The notes below the pieces were generated by a model. It saw only the letters and a list, made by a program, of their open reading frames with translations, had not been told where the DNA came from and made no database searches. Positions 52,488 to 60,825 of a stretch of 64,000 nt of DNA are shown here, piece after piece (position 1 is the first letter of the stretch; each line of letters starts with the position of its first letter). This stretch comes from Pseudothermotoga sp. (lineage in GTDB: Bacteria > Thermotogota > Thermotogae > Thermotogales > DSM-5069), in assembly GCA_025060105.1 (NCBI GenBank), contig JANXCS010000002.1:124001-188000 (forward strand), given 5' to 3'. Both the position numbers and the translations under genes were made by a program.

Positions 52488-53414
52488 ATGAATGAGAGAA
52501 ATAAACTCTTCTCAAAGGCAGCTTGGTTAGGTGTTTGGGTCAACGGCGTGCTCTCGTTGACCAAAATCTTGGTGGGATTTTTCTTCGGCAGCGCAGCAGT
52601 TCTGGCGGATGGAGTGGACACAGGTACAGACGTATTCACTTCCCTCGTAACACTGGTGTCTGGAGCCATATCCAGCAGACCGCCAGATAAGACACATCCT
52701 TACGGTCACGAAAGAGCCGAAACTATAGCAGCGAAAGTAGTTTCCTTCATTGTTTTCTATGCTGGACTCAGTCTGATCATTTCTTCAGTGAAAAAGATAA
52801 TCTCGCAGAGCCACACACAAATACAAGGTTTATTGCCATTATTTGTGACGATCATATCTGTAGCAACCAAAACTTGGTTATTCCTCTACAAGTACAACGC
52901 CGGTAAGAAATTGAACAGCCTCGCACTCATAGCTGATGCTATGAACATGAGGAATGACATTCTCATATCTGGCACAGTGTTACTCGGTGTTGTTCTCAGC
53001 AGAATTGGATTTTTCTGGATGGACAGTATCGCTGCGCTCGTGGTTTCCGTCATGATAATCAAGACTGCTTTCAATATTTTTCAAGAGACCAGCTACGAGC
53101 TGATGGACGGCATGCACGATCTAGAGATATATCAAGAAATATTCGATGCCACAAAGTCCGTGAAAGGGGTAAAGAATCCCCACAAAGTGCGAGTGCGCCA
53201 AGTGGGTTATAAGTATTTCGTTGACATAGACATTGAAGTTGATCCGAACTTAACAGTTAAAGTTGGGCATGAGATAGCCACTCAAGTCAAACGAGCAATC
53301 ATTGAAAAAAACGACCGTATAGCGGATGTTTTAGTCCACATTGAACCCGCCGGTAACGTGGAACAAGAGCCTTTCGGGTTGGATCAGGAAAAGTTGAATG
53401 CAGGAAAAAAGTGA
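52488..53414 (+). CDS. Cation diffusion facilitator transporter
   Basis: 308 residues, six predicted helices. The CDF metal site in helices II and V is represented by ADGVDTGTDVF near residue 44 and AIADAMNMRNDILISG near 150; the usual HxxxD is changed to DxxxD and AxxxN-like residues, so metal choice may differ (Mn or Fe rather than Zn). HPYGHERAETIA is conserved. The C-terminal cytosolic domain (KVRVRQVGYKYFVDIDIEVDPNLTVKVGHEIA) is complete. Convergent with the zinc-binding protein gene. Confidence 0.82.
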   Translation: MNERNKLFSKAAWLGVWVNGVLSLTKILVGFFFGSAAVLADGVDTGTDVFTSLVTLVSGAISSRPPDKTHPYGHERAETIAAKVVSFIVFYAGLSLIISSVKKIISQSHTQIQGLLPLFVTIISVATKTWLFLYKYNAGKKLNSLALIADAMNMRNDILISGTVLLGVVLSRIGFFWMDSIAALVVSVMIIKTAFNIFQETSYELMDGMHDLEIYQEIFDATKSVKGVKNPHKVRVRQVGYKYFVDIDIEVDPNLTVKVGHEIATQVKRAIIEKNDRIADVLVHIEPAGNVEQEPFGLDQEKLNAGKK

Positions 53415-53416
53415 CA

Positions 53417-54229
53417 TCACTTCGATGGCTTTGAAATCAACAAGAGTTTTTCAACGATTGAATCGATGAGGTTGAGATAACTTTCAACTTCGTAGCCCAT
53501 CAAATCAAGCTCAATCGTTTCAAGGTTCAGTTGTTTCGCTAAGTTCAAAATAGTAGAACTTTCTACGTGCTCGTCCACAAAGATGTGCTTTACTTCACCT
53601 TTTTTCACTAAACTTGCAAGTTCGGTTATTTTCTTCATAGTCAAACCTTCTTCGTGACCAGTCTCCAAACCGAAAATTTCGCCGAGGTTGAAACGCTTTG
53701 CAAAGTGTGTCAACGCCGGATGAGCCTCAACGATCGTCTTATTCTCTAATGGCCTAAGCCTTTCATACCAAAGATAGATCCTTTCCAGCAGATTTTTTGA
53801 GAAATTCTGCCACTTGGACCAAAATGATTCTCTGTATTTCGGATCAATTCGACTCAGTCTCGTTGTGAGTACGTATGAAAAAACAATGACATTGACTGGA
53901 TCAAGCCAAAGGTGTTCATCGCGCTCGAAATCTTTTTTGAAGATTCCATCCGCAAAGACCAAAGTTTTGTTCGGAAATACGGTTCTAACCTTTTCTGCCC
54001 ATTCCTCAAACCCAACTAGAACTATTAAATCCGCTTCATTAAGAAGTTTTAAGTCATTAGTTTTCAACTGATACAGGTGGGGGTTCACATTCTTCATGAT
54101 ACATACGACGTTGCAACTTTCACCACCGATTTCTCTGACGATCAATTCCAAGGGTTTGATCGAAACAACCACAGTTGTGGAGAAAACAAACGTGCAAAAA
54201 AACAGAAAAATCGTTGATAACGATCGCAC
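53417..54229 (-). CDS. Zinc/manganese ABC transporter substrate-binding protein
   Basis: 270 residues from the GTG at 54229, 7 bases after GGGGG; the longer frame begins in the tRNA terminator. Signal peptide TIFLFFCTFVFSTTVVV without lipobox. Metal-binding His in NVNPHLYQLK, DEHLWLDP and EAHPALTHFAKRF and an acidic VDEHVE are the cluster A-I (ZnuA/TroA) pattern; the His-rich loop of ZnuA is absent. No permease or ATPase gene lies next to it. Confidence 0.8.
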   Translation of the reverse strand: MRSLSTIFLFFCTFVFSTTVVVSIKPLELIVREIGGESCNVVCIMKNVNPHLYQLKTNDLKLLNEADLIVLVGFEEWAEKVRTVFPNKTLVFADGIFKKDFERDEHLWLDPVNVIVFSYVLTTRLSRIDPKYRESFWSKWQNFSKNLLERIYLWYERLRPLENKTIVEAHPALTHFAKRFNLGEIFGLETGHEEGLTMKKITELASLVKKGEVKHIFVDEHVESSTILNLAKQLNLETIELDLMGYEVESYLNLIDSIVEKLLLISKPSK

Positions 54230-54245
54230 ATAGATCCCCCCAATC

Positions 54246-54269
54246 AAAAAGAGGGGGTTATCCCCCTCT
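54246..54269 (-). terminator. Intrinsic terminator of tRNA-Ala(GGC)
   Basis: Minus-strand stem AGAGGGGG/CCCCCTCT with loop ATAA and a TTTTT tail. It immediately follows the tRNA and abuts the binding-protein start. Confidence 0.8.
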
Positions 54270-54345
54270 GGTGGAGCCGATGGGACTTGAACCCACGACC
54301 TCTACCGTGCCATGGTAGCGCTCTCCCAAACTGAGCTACGGCCCC
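54269..54345 (-). tRNA. tRNA-Ala (anticodon GGC)
   Basis: Acceptor GGGGCCG/CGGCTCC, anticodon stem CTACC/GGTAG with loop ATGGCAC giving GGC, T-arm GTGGG-TTCAAGT-CCCAT, discriminator A and encoded CCA. Near-identical body to tRNA-Ala(CGC) at 37560, differing mainly in the D-loop, anticodon loop and T-loop. Confidence 0.95.
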
Positions 54346-54356
54346 ACGCATTTTAA

Positions 54357-54386
54357 ATTATATACCATCAAACACGATCTTGACAA
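54357..54386 (-). promoter_or_regulatory. Promoter of tRNA-Ala(GGC)
   Basis: Minus strand: TTGTCA (54381-54386), 18-base spacer, TATAAT (54357-54362), 11 bases before the tRNA. Confidence 0.6.
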
Positions 54387-54416
54387 CCATCGAGTTTTAC
54401 AAGTCCAAAATGCCAA

Positions 54417-55109
54417 CTAACGTTGCTCGCTTTTCTTACCCATCACGACCTTCAATTGTTCACCTGTCTTGATGAAATAAAGCTTTTCCGCGACATTTGT
54501 GATGTGATCAGCTATTCTTTCGAGATGTCTTATCAGAAAAGCCTCCTCGAGGTAAATACGCATTTTTCTTGGATCATGTTCACCACAAGCCAGTTCTATG
54601 AGTTTCTCGTGACCTTCAATGTGGAGCTTATCGACTTCGTCATCCCTCTGCCACACTTTTATGGCGAGCTGTAGGTCGCTATTTCTGACAGCTTCTACTA
54701 TCTCTTGGAACATGACTAGTACATTCTTTATCATTTCGTTGAGAGTTTTCCAAGATGAGAAAGATTCGATCGTCCTTTGGACATGCCTGTTGAGTTGTGC
54801 GATGTTCACGCACTCGTCTGCGATCCTTTCTAAATCTATCGAAAGCCCTATCATGGCCACCACAAACCTCAGATCATCGGCAAGTGGTTGATATTTAGCA
54901 ATGATGTCGAAAGCCGTTTGCTGTATCTGCATATCCAAGGCATCGAAGTAATCATCCATCTGCTCTATTTCAACCACAGTATTCTCATCTCCGCTCTGAA
55001 TAGCAAAAAGTGTTTTTTCAAAGAGATTCTCAACGCCCACGAGAAAGTCCATCATTTTCACGTTCAACGAACTTACTTCTTTTTCGTAATGTTTTGTCCT
55101 CTCCGTCAC
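54417..55109 (-). CDS. phoU: Phosphate uptake regulator PhoU
   Basis: 230 residues from the GTG at 55109, 6 bases after AGGTG; the longer GTG at 55118 lies inside that site. Two three-helix PhoU repeats: VEIEQMDDYFDALDMQIQQTAFDIIAKYQPLADDLRFVVAMIGLSIDLERIADECVNIAQL and EVDKLHIEGHEKLIEL...LIRHLERIADHITNVAEKLYFI with the acidic metal motifs ERIADE and ERIADH. It links Pst transport to the PhoB kinase. Adjacent to pstB. Confidence 0.93.
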   Translation of the reverse strand: MTERTKHYEKEVSSLNVKMMDFLVGVENLFEKTLFAIQSGDENTVVEIEQMDDYFDALDMQIQQTAFDIIAKYQPLADDLRFVVAMIGLSIDLERIADECVNIAQLNRHVQRTIESFSSWKTLNEMIKNVLVMFQEIVEAVRNSDLQLAIKVWQRDDEVDKLHIEGHEKLIELACGEHDPRKMRIYLEEAFLIRHLERIADHITNVAEKLYFIKTGEQLKVVMGKKSEQR

Positions 55110-55118
55110 GTTCAACAC

Positions 55119-55880
55119 CTACCCTATCTTTCCAGTTAGAAATTTCCTCGTCATCTCGTGACGAGGTTTCTTGGCAATAGTCGAGGTCTCACCGTATTCT
55201 ACCAAGCGACCTTCATAGAGGAAAAGCACATAATCACTGATCCTCAATGCTTGTCCAACGCTGTGTGTTACTATCACAACGGTATAGTTTTCTGCGAGCT
55301 CTTCGAGAAGTCTCTCAATCTTCGTCGTTGCAATCGGATCGAGCGCAGAAGTTGGCTCATCTAAGAGTATGACCTCCGGTTCTATCGCTATGGCTCTGGC
55401 TATACAAAGTCTTTGTTGCTGACCTCCGGAAAGTTGGACTGCAGGTTTGTTCAATTTGTCCTTCACTTCGTCCCACAATGCGGCTTTTACTAATGCTTCT
55501 TCAACTTTCTGACGCAGAATTTTTTTATCCCTCACACCTTTGATCCTCAGTCCGTACGCGACGTTGTCAAAGACCGATAAGGGAAAAACGTTCGGCCTTT
55601 GAAAAACCATGGTGACTTTTCTTCGATACTCATTCACATCGCCAATTTGATAGATGTCTCGACCATGGAAAAGTATACTTCCTTCTATTCTAAAATCTGG
55701 AATCATGTCATTCAATCTGTTGAGACACCTCAAAAGAGTACTTTTACCACAACCGGAAGGTCCCATGATCGCAGTGATTTTTCCTTTCCTCACTTCTACA
55801 TTGATGTTCTCTAGCACTTTGTGTGTTCCATAGTATGCGCTGAGATTCTTTATTGTGAAGACAACTTCGTTTTCAAACAT
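55119..55880 (-). CDS. pstB: Phosphate ABC transporter ATP-binding protein PstB
   Basis: 253 residues. Walker A GPSGCGKSTLLRCLNRLNDMIPDFRIEG, Q-loop VFQRPNVFPLSVFDNVAYGLR, signature LSGGQQQRLCIARAIAIEP and Walker B ILLDEPTSALDPIAT are the PstB form, and the NRLNDMIP insert is characteristic. Overlaps pstA by 8 bases. Confidence 0.95.
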   Translation of the reverse strand: MFENEVVFTIKNLSAYYGTHKVLENINVEVRKGKITAIMGPSGCGKSTLLRCLNRLNDMIPDFRIEGSILFHGRDIYQIGDVNEYRRKVTMVFQRPNVFPLSVFDNVAYGLRIKGVRDKKILRQKVEEALVKAALWDEVKDKLNKPAVQLSGGQQQRLCIARAIAIEPEVILLDEPTSALDPIATTKIERLLEELAENYTVVIVTHSVGQALRISDYVLFLYEGRLVEYGETSTIAKKPRHEMTRKFLTGKIG

Positions 55881-56697
55881 GAGTCCGCCTCCTCAAAAAT
55901 TGAACTAAGCTGTAGACAATTATCACGATCAGAACCATCAAACTCGCCATGCCTTGAGCCATCCATCGAGATTCGCCACGCAAGTTCATCACAATAGCGT
56001 AAATGCTCGTCGGGAGCGTCATGATTGGATCGGACAGTTTAGAAGGCAATTTCGTCGAATAGAAGACAGCCCCTGTCGCTAACAGAGGAGCCGTTTCACT
56101 GAAAGCCCTACCTAACGTGAGAATCAGTGTCGTTATCAATCCGTTTCTGCTTGCTCTGAGAACCATTAAAGTTGATTGCAATTTGTTGGCTCCGAGCGCT
56201 ATGACTCCTTCCCTCAACTCTTTTGGAACTGAGCGAAGAAATTCCGCAGCACTGTTGATGAAGAAAGGTATAGCCATGGTAGAAAGAGTGAGCGACGCTG
56301 AAAGTAGAGATGTTCCAAACCCCAAAGCCACGCAGAAGAAACTCAATCCAAAAAGACCATAAACGATCGATGGAATACTGTTCATTGTAGCTGCGAGGGA
56401 TTGAATCAAAATCGACAATCTTCTCGGTGCTAACTCACTGACAAAGATGGTGCCCATCAAACCGGCAGGAATAGTGATTAAAAAAACAAATAGCATCAAT
56501 AAAAGTGAACCCACAAGCATCGGTAATATACCACCCTCGCGCATCATGGACCTTGGATACTCGGTGAAAAAACCTGGCGAAAAGAAATAACGCATCCCAG
56601 GGACGATGATCAAGAAGAGAACGATCACAAGACACGCAAAAATGACATAAGTTACAATCCTGAACAACCAGTGAACCAGTTTCACCCTTTGACCCAC
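55873..56697 (-). CDS. pstA: Phosphate ABC transporter permease PstA
   Basis: 274 residues, six predicted helices. AGLMGTIFVSELAP, TMNSIPSIVYGLFGLSFF and RSVPKELREGVIALGANKLQSTLMVLRASRNGLITTLILTLGRAFSETAPLL, the EAA-like loop, are the PstA form. It overlaps pstC by 16 bases. Confidence 0.92.
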   Translation of the reverse strand: MGQRVKLVHWLFRIVTYVIFACLVIVLFLIIVPGMRYFFSPGFFTEYPRSMMREGGILPMLVGSLLLMLFVFLITIPAGLMGTIFVSELAPRRLSILIQSLAATMNSIPSIVYGLFGLSFFCVALGFGTSLLSASLTLSTMAIPFFINSAAEFLRSVPKELREGVIALGANKLQSTLMVLRASRNGLITTLILTLGRAFSETAPLLATGAVFYSTKLPSKLSDPIMTLPTSIYAIVMNLRGESRWMAQGMASLMVLIVIIVYSLVQFLRRRTHV

Positions 56698-57545
56698 CTT
56701 TCCAGTTGCCTCATCAGTCTGTTGCTCACCAAATTCAAACCGAGTGAAGCGGCCAAGAGCAATGATCCTATGAAAAACAGTGCGCTGTAGTGTAGACTAC
56801 CGACTGCTACTTCGTTTATTTCACTACCGAGTGTCACGGTCAAAGGTCTCACCGGACTGAAAAAAGATCTTGGGAGCATGTTGGCTCCACCAGAAACCAT
56901 CAAAACTATCATAGTTTCCCCAAAAATTCTATTGAAAACTGTCAATGCTGCGTTCAAGATACCTGGAGCGGCATACTTCAATTCTAGAGGAATAAGTTTT
57001 GATTCACTCGCTCCGAGACTGATAGCTCCTTCCAAAACTTCTCTCGGTACTTGTTCGAGTGACTGATACGAGAGGCTAACCATTAACGGTAAAGTGAGAA
57101 CTGAGAGCACAATTGAAGCGTTGAGGAAATTGAGAGGCGTCCAGATCTCGAACTTCAAAAACAAGGGAGCAAGAACGACGACTCCGAAGAAACCAAGAAC
57201 AACGGACGGAATTCCGCTGATGAATTCGAACACGCGCAAAATCACTTCTTTCTCCATTCTGCTGGCAAATCTATGTAGATAAGATGCGATGGTCAATCCG
57301 ATAAAAAACACGATGAAACTCGTCCAAGTTGAAAGCAGCAGTGAGTTCAAAAGCATTGTTCTTATTCCGAATTCTGCTTCACTCCAAACTGGATACCAAT
57401 TCGGTGAGAACAAACCGAATCCGACTTCCCGAATCGCCCTGATGGATTCTTTAGTGATGAAAAAAATCATCGCAAAAATGGCGGCTACCACGATCATGGC
57501 AGCCGCAGAAACGATAGCAACAAAAATCTTTGAAAATACCTTCAT
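56682..57545 (-). CDS. pstC: Phosphate ABC transporter permease PstC
   Basis: 287 residues, six predicted helices. FEFISGIPSVVLGFFGVVVLAP and YQSLEQVPREVLEGAISLGASESKLIPLELKYAAPGILNAALTVFNRIFGETMIVLMV are the PstC signature. It starts one base after the pstS stop. Confidence 0.92.
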   Translation of the reverse strand: MKVFSKIFVAIVSAAAMIVVAAIFAMIFFITKESIRAIREVGFGLFSPNWYPVWSEAEFGIRTMLLNSLLLSTWTSFIVFFIGLTIASYLHRFASRMEKEVILRVFEFISGIPSVVLGFFGVVVLAPLFLKFEIWTPLNFLNASIVLSVLTLPLMVSLSYQSLEQVPREVLEGAISLGASESKLIPLELKYAAPGILNAALTVFNRIFGETMIVLMVSGGANMLPRSFFSPVRPLTVTLGSEINEVAVGSLHYSALFFIGSLLLAASLGLNLVSNRLMRQLERWVKG

Positions 57546-57546
57546 T

Positions 57547-58380
57547 TTATTCAGTCCCGTACGCAGGTATGTAGCCCGCTTCTTTCACCAATTTTTGACC
57601 TTTTGGGGAAAGAACGAATCTCAGATAATCTGCTACGACACCTTTGTCAGGCCATGTGTTGTTGAAACGCTTCAGATCGATAAACATGAACAAGGGTCTA
57701 CTTATTGGATAGATTCCAGCCAACACGTTCTCAACAGTGGGCGCGATTCCGTTCACTTTCAGCGCCTTCACTTGCTTGGTGACATAACCCATACCTGTAT
57801 AGCCTATCGCATAGGGATTGACCGCCACACTTTCTATTTCAGCTTGAGAAGATTCAAGCATCTGCACTGTTGGACTCAATTTTGCACCTTTGAGGACCTT
57901 TTCGACCCACGTTTCAAATGTACCTGAAGCGGTATTTCTCGAATAGACAACGATCGGTCTTTTTGGAAGTTTCGGATCGACTTGGCTCCATTCTGTAATC
58001 TCACCGGTGTAGATCTTTCTGAGCGTATCGATGCTGATGTCTTCGATGGGTAAACTTGGATGAACGATCACGGACAAACCGTCGTAAGCAATGATTATAG
58101 GGACGAAATATCGACCAGATTTGTGCATTTCGTCAACCTCTTCCGGTTTGAGAAATCTGCTCGAATTGGCGATGTCCGTTGTTTCGTTGAACAATGCCTT
58201 GATCCCCGTGGTAGACCCAGCACCTTCCAACGTTACGGTGACGTTCGGATAAAGTTTCTTGAAGGCTTCCACCCAGAGCTGAGCGATGGGATAAACTGTG
58301 TTGGAACCTTTGATGACCAAAGTTTGTGCGGTTATCACCACGGTGACGAAAGTCAAAAGCACTAAGAAAAGTTTCCTCAT
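57547..58380 (-). CDS. pstS: Phosphate-binding protein PstS
   Basis: 277 residues with a Sec signal peptide (FLVLLTFVTVVITAQT), no lipobox. IKGSNTVYPIAQLWVEAFKKLYPNVTVTLEGAGSTTGIKAL, TDIANSSRFLKPEEV, IYTGEITEWSQVDPKLPKRPIVVYSRNTASGTFETW are the phosphate-binding residues. First gene of pstSCAB-phoU, divergent from phoB. Confidence 0.93.
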   Translation of the reverse strand: MRKLFLVLLTFVTVVITAQTLVIKGSNTVYPIAQLWVEAFKKLYPNVTVTLEGAGSTTGIKALFNETTDIANSSRFLKPEEVDEMHKSGRYFVPIIIAYDGLSVIVHPSLPIEDISIDTLRKIYTGEITEWSQVDPKLPKRPIVVYSRNTASGTFETWVEKVLKGAKLSPTVQMLESSQAEIESVAVNPYAIGYTGMGYVTKQVKALKVNGIAPTVENVLAGIYPISRPLFMFIDLKRFNNTWPDKGVVADYLRFVLSPKGQKLVKEAGYIPAYGTE

Positions 58381-58421
58381 TCAATCACCTCCGAGGGAGT
58401 TTTTACACGCGAAATCTCTAA

Positions 58422-58476
58422 CCAGTGTGAAGAAATATAAATGTTTTTTAACACTTCACTGGCATGATTCACTTGG
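58422..58476. promoter_or_regulatory. Candidate PhoB-binding region between pstS and phoB
   Basis: The motif TTCAC(0-2)TGG occurs three times: TTCACACTGG on minus (58422-58431), TTCACTGG (58455-58462) and TTCACTTGG (58468-58476) on plus. AT-rich -10-like sequence TATAAA/TATATT lies between them, for the two divergent genes. Confidence 0.45.
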
Positions 58477-58486
58477 GAGGGATGAG

Positions 58487-59137
58487 GTGGCAACGATATT
58501 GGTCGTAGAAGATGTTGAAGATGTTAGCGAAGTGGTGTGCAATTATTTGAAGCTTGATTCTCACGAAGTGAAAGCGGTTTCAAGTATCAAAGAGATGTAT
58601 GATGAGCTGGAAAAAAGATGTTTTGATGTGATAGTGCTGGATCTACTCTTGCCAGACGGAGATGCTATGGACGAGATACCATCGATAAGACTCTATTGTC
58701 CTAACACCTTCATATTGGTATTGACCGCGTTGAGAGAAGATAGAGACAAAATATTGGGTTTAGAAATGGGGGCAGACGACTATGTGACCAAACCCTTCAA
58801 TCCCAGAGAACTTGTGGCCAGAGTGAGGGCAATTCTCAGACGCAGAGGAGAGCCACAGAAAGAGTTGGTTTATAAAGATATAAAGTTGAACCTTCAGCAG
58901 AGAACTTTGACCGTGGGCAACGACTTAGTACAGCTCTCACCGAAAGAATTCGACTTGCTCGCTGTGTTTCTCGAAAATCCAAAGAGAGTATACACAAGAA
59001 GTGAGTTGCTCGACCTTGTTTGGCGAGGCGAGGAGAAAAACGATCGTTTGATTGACGTTTACATAAGTTCCTTGAGGAAGAAAATAGGTAAAGAAAGGTT
59101 GGTGACAGTGAGAGGTGTCGGTTACAGATTGGTATGA
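58487..59137 (+). CDS. phoB: OmpR/PhoB-family response regulator
   Basis: 216 residues from the GTG at 58487, 6 bases after GGGAGG; the longer frame runs into pstS antisense. Receiver domain with acidic pair VVEDVEDVSE, phospho-acceptor Asp in DVIVLDLLLPDG near residue 50, Lys in VTKPFNPREL near 100. The C-terminal winged helix has LSPKEFDLLAVFLENPKRVYTRSELLDLVW and IDVYISSLRKKIG. Position next to pst suggests phosphate control; the symbol is inferred by context. Confidence 0.85.
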   Translation: MATILVVEDVEDVSEVVCNYLKLDSHEVKAVSSIKEMYDELEKRCFDVIVLDLLLPDGDAMDEIPSIRLYCPNTFILVLTALREDRDKILGLEMGADDYVTKPFNPRELVARVRAILRRRGEPQKELVYKDIKLNLQQRTLTVGNDLVQLSPKEFDLLAVFLENPKRVYTRSELLDLVWRGEEKNDRLIDVYISSLRKKIGKERLVTVRGVGYRLV

Positions 59138-59888
59138 AATCATCGAGAAGCACAAACCCATACTCTTGATTGAATCAGACAAAATAGTTTTCTATCCCTC
59201 AGAAGGAGATGGTTTGGTACAACCACAAAAGTTGACAGATACAAAAACATTCTTTGTCAGCGCCGTTTCACACGAACTCTTCACCCCAGTGACCGCCATC
59301 ATTGGATTAGTTCAAATGGCCAAAGATGGCATTTATGTTCAAGAAACCCTTCAAAAAATAGAGAAACATGCTTTAAAGATGCAGAGGATTTTGGAACAAC
59401 TCGTTGTGCTATCGAAGGTTGAGAAGGAAGATTTTGTGCCTAACTTAACTGAACTGAATTTAGAAACGCTGATCAAGGAGATCCTAGAGGAATTCAAAGG
59501 ACGTATAGAAGAGAAAAACTTGAGTTTTTCTATAAATACGAGAGGTCTTATCAAGGTAGACAGGGAAGCCTTCAAAATCGCTCTGAGGAATCTCATCTCA
59601 AACGCTGTGAAATATTCACCCCATGGTGGAGAGATAAAAATACATTTCGAGAAAAACGTACTCTCGATCGAAGACAGAGGTGTGGGAATACCAGAATCTG
59701 AACTCAAGAATGTAACGGCACGATTCTATAGGGCAAGTAATGTAAGAACAGTTCCTGGATCCGGATTAGGACTCGCCATAGTCAAACACATTTTAAGGAG
59801 ATTCAACATCGTCTGGGCCATACATTCGAAATTGAATCAGGGGACAAAAGTTTTCATAAAAATTGAGCGCATCGATCAATCGAAATAG
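59115..59888 (+). CDS. Histidine kinase (PhoR-like) lacking membrane segments
   Basis: 257 residues from GTG 59115 (uncertain; a downstream TTG at 59163 and none with a good ribosome site). No membrane helix or periplasmic sensor. A short N-terminal stretch of about 50 residues resembles the end of a PAS domain (PILLIESDKIVFYP). H-box VSAVSHELFTPVTAIIGL near residue 52, N-box LRNLISNAVKYSPHGGEI, G1 IEDRGVGIP and G2 GSGLGLAIVKHIL follow. It phosphorylates the upstream regulator and probably takes its signal from PhoU/Pst. Overlaps that gene by 23 bases. Confidence 0.82.
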   Translation: MSVTDWYEIIEKHKPILLIESDKIVFYPSEGDGLVQPQKLTDTKTFFVSAVSHELFTPVTAIIGLVQMAKDGIYVQETLQKIEKHALKMQRILEQLVVLSKVEKEDFVPNLTELNLETLIKEILEEFKGRIEEKNLSFSINTRGLIKVDREAFKIALRNLISNAVKYSPHGGEIKIHFEKNVLSIEDRGVGIPESELKNVTARFYRASNVRTVPGSGLGLAIVKHILRRFNIVWAIHSKLNQGTKVFIKIERIDQSK

Positions 59889-60823
59889 TTTTCTGCAGCG
59901 TGTATCGCTGCGATGGCTCCGTCGGCAACAGCAGTAATGATCTGTCTCACGTTTTTCTTCCTCACATCACCTATAGCATAAAGACGTGGAACGTTAGTTT
60001 CCATCCATTCATTTGTGATAATATAACCGCTCTCGTCAAGCTCGACTAAACCTCTAACTAAGCCTGAATTGGGTGTTGAACCAATAGCAATGAAAGCTCC
60101 ATCGACGGTGAGTTCATTGACTTGGTTTGTCTGTAAATTTCTAACGACTAGTTTTTCAAGTCTTTTCTCTCCAACGAACCTTTCGACCACAGTATCGAAC
60201 AAGAATTTTATGTTTTCCCTCGAGAATGCTCTATCTTGTAGGATTTTGACAGCTCTAAGCTTGTTTCGCCTATGGATCACGAAAACCGTTCGGGCAATCT
60301 TAGAAAGGTATATCGCATCGTTCATCGCGGTGTCTCCCCCACCAACCACCACTACATCTTTATCCCTAAAAAAATAGCCATCACAAGTAGCACAATAGGA
60401 GACACCTTTACCTACCAATTGGGATTCACCGGGAACATTCAATCGCTTAGGTTCCGTTCCCGTAGCCAACATCAACACCCTGGCTTCGATAGTTCTGCCA
60501 TCATCTAAAACTATCGCATGGATTTTCTCAGCCACGATGATTTTTTGTACAAGCGCATTCAAAAATTCTGTACCTAAAGATTCAGCATGTTCTTTCATTC
60601 TTCTTGCGAGCTCTGAACCCTCTATGCTTGAAAAACCAAGATAATTATCGATGTAAGTGGTGAGATTCAACTGACCACCTTCGAGTGTTTTTTCAACGAT
60701 GAGAACATCCAATCCTGCTCTTCGAGCATACACTGCGGCACCGAGTGCCGCAGGACCACCTCCAACTATCAAAACATCGTACCGATCCTTTACACCTTGT
60801 AACTCTCTGAATCCGAAAAGCAT
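59876..60823 (-). CDS. trxB: Thioredoxin reductase
   Basis: 315 residues. FAD-binding VLIVGGGPAALGAAVYARRAGLDVLIVEK, active site YCATCDGYFF near residue 146, NAD(P)H site VVVGGGDTAMNDAIYLS, C-terminal YAIGDVRKKNVRQIITAVADGAIAAI. It reduces the thioredoxin-like protein encoded next to it. The 3' end overlaps the convergent kinase gene by 13 bases. Confidence 0.93.
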   Translation of the reverse strand: MLFGFRELQGVKDRYDVLIVGGGPAALGAAVYARRAGLDVLIVEKTLEGGQLNLTTYIDNYLGFSSIEGSELARRMKEHAESLGTEFLNALVQKIIVAEKIHAIVLDDGRTIEARVLMLATGTEPKRLNVPGESQLVGKGVSYCATCDGYFFRDKDVVVVGGGDTAMNDAIYLSKIARTVFVIHRRNKLRAVKILQDRAFSRENIKFLFDTVVERFVGEKRLEKLVVRNLQTNQVNELTVDGAFIAIGSTPNSGLVRGLVELDESGYIITNEWMETNVPRLYAIGDVRKKNVRQIITAVADGAIAAIHAAENYFD

Positions 60824-60825
60824 CC

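Noticed and set aside
54380-54385. Plus-strand TTGACA near the phoU 3' end
   Set aside because: No -10 or plus-strand gene follows; it is the complement of the tRNA-Ala -35 region.
58298-58486. 63-codon N-terminal extension of the response regulator
   Set aside because: It runs antisense to pstS and through the divergent promoter; the GTG at 58487 has a good ribosome site and gives the normal receiver start.
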